From NCBI GenBank assembly GCA_016209155.1, contig JACQWU010000239.1, positions 1-6,949 of the forward strand: a stretch of 6,949 nt of DNA. Reading direction: 5' to 3'. Numbering within the stretch: the stretch's first letter is position 1; the number at the start of each line of letters is the position of its first letter. Positions 1 through 4,981 of the stretch are shown here, one piece after another. The notes under the pieces were generated by a model that made no database searches, was not told the origin of the DNA, and saw nothing but the letters and a program-made list of their open reading frames with translations. The DNA is from Candidatus Desantisiibacteriota bacterium. Lineage in GTDB: Bacteria > JACRDZ01. A program made the position numbers and the translations under genes.

Positions 1-799
1 TAGCTTCTTCAAATAATTTTCGTTCAGAAACAATAGAATTAATTATTTTCCCTGAAAGGATACCGACTCTGCAGCTATGTTGATAAAGATCATCTACCTG
101 AAATTTATCCATTTCTTCTTTCGAAAATTCTCCAAAAGCTTTTACTGTTATTACAATAGATTTTATTGTGTCCATACCGAGATATGATACGGCCTGATAA
201 ATATCAGATATATGATTAGGTAAACCAAAAAACGCTGAATTAACCAATTGCAATACTTTAGCTATCATAATCACATCTTTCTTTATTATTTCAGATACTT
301 CTTTTGATGAACTTTTATCTGATTCTACAAGATTTATTAGCTGTTTATACAAGTCCGGTAAAACCGGTAATATTTTAATTTTGGAAATAAATTCATGGAT
401 TTTAGCTTTATCTTGAGAGACTGTAACCCCAATTGATTTTTGAATAGCTTTTTTTAGCAGATCTGAATTGCAGGGTTTGGTTAGAAATTGATCTGCGGCA
501 TCAATAGTGCGCAAAATCATATCCTTATCACTATAGCCTGAGAGAATAAAACGAATAGTTCTGGGGTAAATTTGTTTGACTTTATTCAGTAATTCAGCTC
601 CATCCATTTCAGGCATACGCATATCCGATATAATAACATCAATAGTTTTTTTTCCCATGATTTCCAATGCTTTTTGCCCCGAATTAACAAACTCCATTTC
701 CCATTCATTCCTCATGCTGTATAGCATTCTGCGCAGTCCATCAAGAATTTTTTGTTCATCATCGACAAAAAGAATTTGCACTTTTTCCCCATTATTCAT
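1..799 (-). CDS. Response regulator with C-terminal HDOD domain (3' end beyond window)
   Basis: I translated this from the minus strand: 266 codons from the ATG at 799-797, running off the left edge. Residues 1-120 form a CheY-like receiver. It has the acidic pair D13/D14, the phospho-acceptor D59 in SDMRMPEMDG, S87 in the switch position and K108 in LTKPC. From about residue 126 an HDOD domain begins (ILPVLPDLYKQLINLV, then IAKVLQLVNSAFFGLP and AVSYLGMDTIKSIV). HDOD is an HD-superfamily fold that lacks the metal-binding HD residues and acts as a signalling or scaffold module rather than a hydrolase. A GGGAG Shine-Dalgarno lies at 810-806, six bases before the ATG. The gene is divergent from cheR, and a sigma-28-like promoter lies just upstream, so a role in motility or chemotaxis output is likely. 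The exact target is unknown. Any further C-terminal domain would lie outside the window. Confidence 0.93.
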   Translation of the reverse strand, partial: MNNGEKVQILFVDDEQKILDGLRRMLYSMRNEWEMEFVNSGQKALEIMGKKTIDVIISDMRMPEMDGAELLNKVKQIYPRTIRFILSGYSDKDMILRTIDAADQFLTKPCNSDLLKKAIQKSIGVTVSQDKAKIHEFISKIKILPVLPDLYKQLINLVESDKSSSKEVSEIIKKDVIMIAKVLQLVNSAFFGLPNHISDIYQAVSYLGMDTIKSIVITVKAFGEFSKEEMDKFQVDDLYQHSCRVGILSGKIINSIVSERKLFEEA

Positions 800-819
800 G
801 ACTTTCTCCCTTTATTTTA

Positions 820-846
820 TTAGCGGCAGGATTACAATAAACCTAA
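820..846 (-). promoter_or_regulatory. Sigma-28 (FliA)-type promoter for the HDOD response regulator
   Basis: On the minus strand, TTAGGTTT (846-839) is followed by exactly 11 bases and then GCCGCTAA (827-820). Against the enterobacterial FliA consensus TAAAGTTT-N11-GCCGATAA this is 6/8 in the -35 and 7/8 in the -10. A start site about 7 bases downstream would give a very short leader that still contains the GGGAG Shine-Dalgarno. Support comes mainly from two similar sites with the same spacing on the opposite strand. Confidence 0.6.
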
Positions 847-859
847 ACTTATTTAATTT

Positions 860-886
860 TAAAGTTTTATTTATATTTGCCACTAA
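860..886 (+). promoter_or_regulatory. Sigma-28 (FliA)-type promoter for cheR
   Basis: TAAAGTTT (860-867) matches the FliA -35 exactly. It is followed by an 11-base spacer (868-878) and GCCACTAA (879-886), which is 6/8 against GCCGATAA. The expected start near 893 gives a leader of about 75 bases before the cheR TTG. The sequence is closely repeated before the next gene at 1819-1845. Confidence 0.72.
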
Positions 887-956
887 TAATGAAAAGTACA
901 GGAATAATTAAGAGATAAAGACAGTTCTAAAATTTTATTTATAGAAATCTTATAAT

Positions 957-960
957 GGAG
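957..960 (+). promoter_or_regulatory. Ribosome binding site that fixes the TTG start of cheR
   Basis: GGAG lies seven bases before the TTG at 968-970. In that frame a TAA at 953-955 closes the frame just upstream, and no in-frame ATG occurs for many codons downstream. TTG is therefore the only good start. Confidence 0.75.
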
Positions 961-967
961 AATAAAA

Positions 968-1810
968 TTGATTAATCAAAGCATAAAAAGCAATACTATA
1001 TATTCAATTAAAATAACACAACTGCAATTCGATAAAATTAGAAAAATAGTATATGAAATAAGCGGTATTAATTTGCAAAATGGTAAAGAAGAACTGGTAC
1101 AATCAAGACTGATTAAACGCCTAAAAGCGTTGGAATTGTCTGATTTTGATGAATATCTGCATTATATAAAACAGGATAGTACCAACAATGAAATTTCTCT
1201 TATGATAGATCTTCTCACAACTAATAAAACAAATTTTTTTAGAGAATATGAACATTTTGAATTCCTGAAAAAACAAATACTGCCAAATTTAAAAACCCGT
1301 AAAATCCGGATATGGAGCGCCGCCTGTTCATCGGGAGAAGAACCGTATTCTATTGCAATGCTTCTGACAGAGAGACTATCTGATATTAATAAATGGGATA
1401 TACGCATACTTGCTACAGATCTCTCATCAATAATTTTAAAAAAAGCAAAAGAAGGTATATATACCGAAGAAATTTTAAGTGACCTGCCGGCACATATTTC
1501 AAAAAAAAATTTTATTGTTTTTAAAAACAAAGATGGCAATTCATATAAAATAAATGATGATATAAAACGAATGGTAACTTTTACGAATTTAAACTTAATA
1601 GGTGAATGGCCCATGCATGGACCTTTTAATGTGATTTTTTGCAGAAATGTAATGATCTATTTTGATAAAAAAACACAACAGACCCTGGTAAATCGTTTCT
1701 GGGATTTGCTTGGACATGGAGATTATCTTTTTACAGGCCATTCAGAAAGCCTTAACGGATTAGAGCACAATTTTAAATATATTCAGCCAGCAATATATAT
1801 TAAAGTATAA
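968..1810 (+). CDS. cheR: Chemoreceptor glutamate methyltransferase CheR
   Basis: CheR transfers methyl groups from S-adenosylmethionine to glutamates on the MCP methylation helices and drives chemotactic adaptation in the cytoplasm. The 280 residues match the usual single-domain-pair length. The N-terminal CheR helical domain (about 18-80) includes LVQSRLIKRLKAL. The catalytic Rossmann domain follows, with TTNKTNFFRE (84-93), the SAM-binding loop IWSAACSSGEEP (115-126), ATDLS (149-153), FNVIFCRNVMIYFDK (220-234) and FTGHSESL (255-262), all close to enterobacterial CheR. No TPR or other extension is present. The start is TTG with a GGAG Shine-Dalgarno, and a sigma-28-type promoter lies 82 bases upstream. 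Its natural partners would be the MCPs across the terminator. The readable MCP tails show no NWETF-like tether, so it probably acts without one. There is no sign of damage. Confidence 0.97.
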   Translation: MINQSIKSNTIYSIKITQLQFDKIRKIVYEISGINLQNGKEELVQSRLIKRLKALELSDFDEYLHYIKQDSTNNEISLMIDLLTTNKTNFFREYEHFEFLKKQILPNLKTRKIRIWSAACSSGEEPYSIAMLLTERLSDINKWDIRILATDLSSIILKKAKEGIYTEEILSDLPAHISKKNFIVFKNKDGNSYKINDDIKRMVTFTNLNLIGEWPMHGPFNVIFCRNVMIYFDKKTQQTLVNRFWDLLGHGDYLFTGHSESLNGLEHNFKYIQPAIYIKV

Positions 1811-1818
1811 AATACATT

Positions 1819-1845
1819 TAAAGTTTATATTAATTTTACCACTAA
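1819..1845 (+). promoter_or_regulatory. Sigma-28 (FliA)-type promoter for the cysteine-rich protein
   Basis: TAAAGTTT (1819-1826) is a perfect FliA -35. It is followed by an 11-base spacer (1827-1837) and ACCACTAA (1838-1845), which is 5/8 against GCCGATAA and differs from the cheR -10 only at its first base. It starts 8 bases after the cheR stop and implies a start near 1852, giving a leader of about 54 bases. The downstream gene would then be transcribed independently of cheR as well as by read-through. Confidence 0.68.
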
Positions 1846-1905
1846 TATATTTAAAGAAATATTTCAATTTGAAATTTGAAATTTTAATTAAAAGGAGGTG
1901 ATTTT

Positions 1906-2187
1906 ATGGGAGCAAAACAAAATTGCTGGGATGTAAAACAATGCGGGAGAAATCCCGGAGGCGCAAAAATATCATTAATGGGAGTGTGTCCTGCGTCAAC
2001 TGACATCACACATAGTAATCTAAACAATGGAACAAATGGCGGCAGAGCCTGCTGGCTTGTTGCAGGCACATTTTGCGGAGGGAAAGTGCAGGGTGATTTT
2101 GCACAAAAGAAGGTTTCATGTTTGACCTGCAATTTCTTCAATCAGGTTAAAACTGAAGAAGGAACTGCTTTTGTAATGAAAAAATAA
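1906..2187 (+). CDS. Small cysteine-rich 'two-CW domain'-type protein
   Basis: This is a 93-residue soluble protein with no signal peptide or membrane segment. Seven cysteines stand in recognisable spots: C7-W8, C13-G-R, C28-P-A, C49-W50, C57-G-G and the C72-x2-C75 pair. Two CW dipeptides, the GVCPA and AGTFCGG motifs and the closing CxxC match my recollection of the two-CW domain family, small proteins of unknown function seen in Desulfobacterota and relatives. The cysteine spacing would suit a metal or Fe-S site or disulfides, but nothing here decides between them. Translation should be strong: AGGAGGTG at 1893-1900 lies five bases before the ATG. It sits 95 bases after cheR with its own sigma-28-type promoter, which links it to motility by context only. 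Confidence 0.88.
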   Translation: MGAKQNCWDVKQCGRNPGGAKISLMGVCPASTDITHSNLNNGTNGGRACWLVAGTFCGGKVQGDFAQKKVSCLTCNFFNQVKTEEGTAFVMKK

Positions 2188-2190
2188 TTT

Positions 2191-2255
2191 TGTAGTGCGA
2201 GGCAAAAATATCGCTTTTATCGGCCATAACTTTAGCTTCGCACTACATTTTTTTT
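2191..2255 (+). terminator. Stem-loop terminator between the convergent genes
   Basis: TGTAGTGCGA (2191-2200) pairs perfectly with TCGCACTACA (2238-2247), and eight T residues follow (2248-2255). This fits a rho-independent terminator for the plus-strand pair, three bases after the stop of the small gene. The 37-base loop is unusually long. A-rich sequence on the left flank (2178-2187) gives a weaker T-run on the minus strand, so it may also stop transcripts from the MCPs. Confidence 0.72.
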
Positions 2256-2274
2256 GTATATTAGAAACTATTTG

Positions 2275-2322
2275 TTAATGATATTTTGTGGTTTTTTTGC
2301 GGACTGCTGCTGTTTTCATTCA
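2275..2322 (-). pseudogene. Untranslated remnant of the left MCP's C-terminal tail
   Basis: After the TGA stop of the left MCP (2322-2320) the same frame continues for 14 codons, MKTAAVRKKTTKYH, to TAA at 2277-2275. It aligns without gaps to the tail of the right MCP, where TGA corresponds to AGA (Arg) and the following residues are [14 protein letters not shown]. The tail has therefore been cut off by a nonsense change. Confidence 0.65.
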
Positions 2323-4347
2323 ATCGGGGAGCGAGATTTCAAATGTATTGATAATATCTGTCATTTCCTGAGCTTGGGCTGAAAGCTCTTCGGATGCACC
2401 GGCTGATTCTCTTGCATTTGCCGCATTTTGCTGGGTTAATTGATTTAACTGTCCAATTGTCTGATTTATTTGATCTATACCTCTATTTTGCTGCTCTGAA
2501 AATATAGTTATTTCATCCATTATTCCGCTAACTTTTTTAACCTGGGCATCTATATCTTCTAAATTTGTCATAACTTCTTTATTTATTGATACTCCGTCAT
2601 CAGCATTTTTTATTGATTCTAAAATCATATCAGAAGTATTTTTTGCAGCTTCAGAACTCCGCATTGCAAGATTTCTAACTTCTTCCGCTACAACGGCAAA
2701 TCCTTTTCCTGCTTCACCGGCACGCGCAGCCTCAACCGCGGCATTAAGCGCCAGTAGATTTGTCTGAAACGCTATCTCATCTATTGTTTTAATAATTTTT
2801 TCTGTATCTGAAGCGGATTTCTTAATTCTATTCATTGCATCCGACATTTTTTTCATATTTTCAACACCCTTTTCCGCACTTGATTTAGCTGTTTCAGCCA
2901 TATTTCTTGCTTCCATCGAATTAGATGTATTCTGTTTTGTCATAGAATTCATTTCCTGCATATTGCTTGCTACTTCTTCTATAGAACTTGCCTGTGTTAA
3001 ATTACCTTGAGACAAAGTTTGATTACCTGATCCTATTTGTGATGCGGTTGATGTAACTTGTTTTGCTAAAGCTGCTGCCTGCTGTAACCCTTTGTCCAAA
3101 TTATCTAACGCAGTATTCAAAGACTCCTTTATTTTCGCATAATCACCTTTAAAATCACTCATTATACGAACTTTTAAATTCTTAGCGGCTACTTTATTCA
3201 GAACCTGTGCAGTTTTACCTATTTGTTTGCCAATAGCATCAAAAGTCTGATTTATTCCATTTATAATTTTTTTGAAATCACCATCATGTTTATTTTCGTC
3301 CGCTCTTATATCCAATTTACCTTCAATCGCAGATTGCGCGAGCAAATTTGCATCAATAATCAGATTATTTATTGCTTCAATACATTTATTAAGATTGTTT
3401 TTAATTTTATTAAAATCTCCGCTATAATTATCAGTTATTTTAGATGGGATATCACCGTTACCGATTCTATCAATATATTCACTGGCAGCATTTAAAGGTA
3501 TGGTAACAGCATCTATAGTATCGTTAATACCTTTAATTATGTCTTGATATCCGCCCGGGAGTTTATTAATATTACCGCGAGTTGCCAGTTGTCCTTCTAC
3601 TGCAGCATTTGTTAGCATTTTTGATTCTTCAATTAACTCATTTATGGCATCTATACATTTATTAATATTGTTACTGATTTTATTAAAATCGCCGCCGTAG
3701 TTGTCAGTTATTTTAGACGGGATATCGCCATTACTAATTCGATTAATATATTCACTGGCGGCATTTAATGGCCCAATAACAGCATCCATAGTATCATTAA
3801 TACCTTTTATTATATCTTTATATCCTCCATGAAATTTGTTAATATCACCTCGAATTGCAAGACGTCCTTCTATAAAGGCGTTTGTCAGCATCATGGATTC
3901 TTTAACAAGCCCGCGCAGTGAATTACTAATTTCATTTAATGCCAGAGAAATTTCATCAATATTATCTTTAGCTGTAACATTTAGAGTTAAATCGCCGTCT
4001 GCGATTTTTTTCATTGTGCTAACAATATTGTTCTGTAAATCATCCGCAAAATCATCCATGGTTTTTGCCAGGATCCCAATTTCATCAGCTCTTTCAAATT
4101 CTAACCGGGCGTCAAGATGGCCATTACTTAACTCCTGCATCATTTTAGTACTTTTATTAATTGGACGGGTAATGGAAAGTGTAAGAAAAAAACCCAGACA
4201 AAAAGCAATTATAATAGCTGCAATCGTACCGGTAATACCTGCAAGTATTGAAACAATAATAAAACTACTGATAAGCTTTGTCCCAATTTTTATATTATTT
4301 AAATTCATTGACAGGAGGATATTGCTTATTTTCTCTCGTAGTGACAT
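2320..4347 (-). CDS. Methyl-accepting chemotaxis protein, sensor domain deleted, multi-HAMP
   Basis: This 675-residue chemoreceptor would signal to CheA/CheW. A short basic N terminus leads into a continuous hydrophobic stretch (about 25-59) that looks like TM1 joined directly to TM2. The periplasmic sensor is absent, although the paralogue to the right keeps it. A canonical HAMP follows (about 52-108, ITRPINK and DEIG), then a chain of HAMP-like units to about 417. The coiled-coil signalling domain (about 420-670) has an intact tip, [20 protein letters not shown] continuing through [19 protein letters not shown] (525-565). The protein stops at ISLPD, and homology to its neighbour's tail continues past the stop. 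A GGGGG ribosome site (4358-4354) supports the ATG at 4347; M15 ([12 protein letters not shown]) is closer to the usual MCP start but has no Shine-Dalgarno. R646 replaces a Glu of the usual EES in the second methylation helix. The gene is open but probably blind to periplasmic ligands. Confidence 0.9.
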   Translation of the reverse strand: MSLREKISNILLSMNLNNIKIGTKLISSFIIVSILAGITGTIAAIIIAFCLGFFLTLSITRPINKSTKMMQELSNGHLDARLEFERADEIGILAKTMDDFADDLQNNIVSTMKKIADGDLTLNVTAKDNIDEISLALNEISNSLRGLVKESMMLTNAFIEGRLAIRGDINKFHGGYKDIIKGINDTMDAVIGPLNAASEYINRISNGDIPSKITDNYGGDFNKISNNINKCIDAINELIEESKMLTNAAVEGQLATRGNINKLPGGYQDIIKGINDTIDAVTIPLNAASEYIDRIGNGDIPSKITDNYSGDFNKIKNNLNKCIEAINNLIIDANLLAQSAIEGKLDIRADENKHDGDFKKIINGINQTFDAIGKQIGKTAQVLNKVAAKNLKVRIMSDFKGDYAKIKESLNTALDNLDKGLQQAAALAKQVTSTASQIGSGNQTLSQGNLTQASSIEEVASNMQEMNSMTKQNTSNSMEARNMAETAKSSAEKGVENMKKMSDAMNRIKKSASDTEKIIKTIDEIAFQTNLLALNAAVEAARAGEAGKGFAVVAEEVRNLAMRSSEAAKNTSDMILESIKNADDGVSINKEVMTNLEDIDAQVKKVSGIMDEITIFSEQQNRGIDQINQTIGQLNQLTQQNAANARESAGASEELSAQAQEMTDIINTFEISLPD
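3097..3891 (-). repeat. Tandem 91-residue double-HAMP units in the left MCP
   Basis: Residues 153-243 and 244-334 are two close 91-residue repeats. Each starts near MLTNA.xEG.LA.RG and contains [18 protein letters not shown] third, diverged unit (335-417) includes [13 protein letters not shown] and [14 protein letters not shown]. Each unit reads as two HAMP-like segments of about 45 residues. With the canonical HAMP and one more segment (about 109-152) this gives about eight HAMP-like segments in series. Confidence 0.8.
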
Positions 4348-4353
4348 AAAATA

Positions 4354-4358
4354 CCCCC
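4354..4358 (-). promoter_or_regulatory. Ribosome binding site of the left MCP
   Basis: GGGGG on the minus strand, six bases before the ATG at 4347-4345, decides for this start over the in-frame Met 14 codons further on. That Met is preceded by a pyrimidine-rich stretch with no Shine-Dalgarno. Confidence 0.6.
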
Positions 4359-4368
4359 TTTTGTAAAC

Positions 4369-4395
4369 CCTGAATCTTGCATAGCAAGATTCAGG
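4369..4395 (-). other. Perfect 12-bp hairpin between the two MCP genes
   Basis: CCTGAATCTTGC (4369-4380) and GCAAGATTCAGG (4384-4395) are exact reverse complements around a 3-base loop. The hairpin fills about half of the 55-base gap. Neither strand has a T-run after it, so it is not a standard intrinsic terminator. It could be an mRNA-stabilising or processing hairpin or a protein site. Confidence 0.7.
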
Positions 4396-4402
4396 TAAAA
4401 CA

Positions 4403-4981
4403 TTAAAAAGTTTTTAATATTTGATCATCACTGCCCATGGGAATTATTTTTTCCATGTTTAGTTTGGAAATATTTTTTTGACCCATAGTGTCAACTGAAA
4501 TTAAATTAGATTTTTTAGCATCAGCCATTCTTTCAAAATGATGTTTTGCAGTCTTTTTAACGCTTCCTGACGATTTGATTCTATCGGGGAGTGAAATTTC
4601 AAATGAATTAACAAGACTTGTCATTTCCTGAGCTTGTGCTGAAAGTTCTTCAGATGCGCTGGCTGATTCTTCTGCATTTGCCGCATTTTGCTGGGTTAAC
4701 TGGTTTAACTGGCTAATTGCTTGATTTATTTGATCTATACCCTTATTTTGCTGTTGTGATGATGTGGATATTTCTTCCATTATTTCACTAACTTTATTAA
4801 CCTGAACATTGATATCTTCTAAATTTGACATTACTTCTTTGTTTATTGATACTCCATCATCAGCATTTTTTATTGATTCAACAATCATAACAGAGGTATA
4901 ATCCTTTTCCTGCTTCTCCGGCACGCGCGGCTTCAACCGCAGCGTTAAGCGCCAGTAGATTTGTTTGAAACGCAATCTCAT
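4403..4981 (-). CDS. C-terminal fragment of the right MCP
   Basis: This 192-codon open frame is the distal part of the broken receptor. Only the last 164 residues (from T29, position 4897) are genuine MCP sequence: [28 protein letters not shown], then the second methylation helix [20 protein letters not shown]. The first 28 codons are read out of frame across the end of the upstream fragment. Beyond ISLPD it carries a 60-residue, basic, probably unstructured tail ([15 protein letters not shown] to DDQILKTF) that is lost from the left MCP. It has no transmembrane or sensor part and no convincing ribosome site, so it is unlikely to be a protein of its own. The two fragments overlap by 104 bases, which could mislead automated annotation into calling two genes. 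Confidence 0.75.
   Translation of the reverse strand: MRLRFKQIYWRLTLRLKPRVPEKQEKDYTSVMIVESIKNADDGVSINKEVMSNLEDINVQVNKVSEIMEEISTSSQQQNKGIDQINQAISQLNQLTQQNAANAEESASASEELSAQAQEMTSLVNSFEISLPDRIKSSGSVKKTAKHHFERMADAKKSNLISVDTMGQKNISKLNMEKIIPMGSDDQILKTF

Noticed and set aside
576-911. Open frame of 111 codons on the plus strand
   Set aside because: It is antisense to the receiver domain, has no family resemblance and no ribosome site.
951-956. TATAAT, a perfect sigma-70 -10 hexamer just before cheR
   Set aside because: It lies 11 bases before the TTG. A start from it would begin past the ribosome site at 957-960, and no good -35 sits 17 bases upstream. It is likely chance in AT-rich DNA.
1162-1614. 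Open frame of 150 codons on the minus strand
   Set aside because: It is the antisense shadow of cheR, which is unmistakable on the other strand.
1860-1885. Small AT-rich palindrome (ATTTCA-ATT-TGAAAT) in the leader of the cysteine-rich gene
   Set aside because: It is short and AT-only apart from one C/G pair, as expected by chance in this composition. It is too weak to call an operator.
1884-2141. Open frame of 85 codons on the minus strand
   Set aside because: It is the shadow of the cysteine-rich protein, which has a near-perfect Shine-Dalgarno and a family-like cysteine pattern.
2217-2234. Exact GCCGATAA with TAAAGTT nearby on the minus strand
   Set aside because: The two boxes are only about 3 bases apart instead of 11, lie inside the terminator loop, and have no gene of note downstream. 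The 23-codon ATG frame there has no ribosome site.
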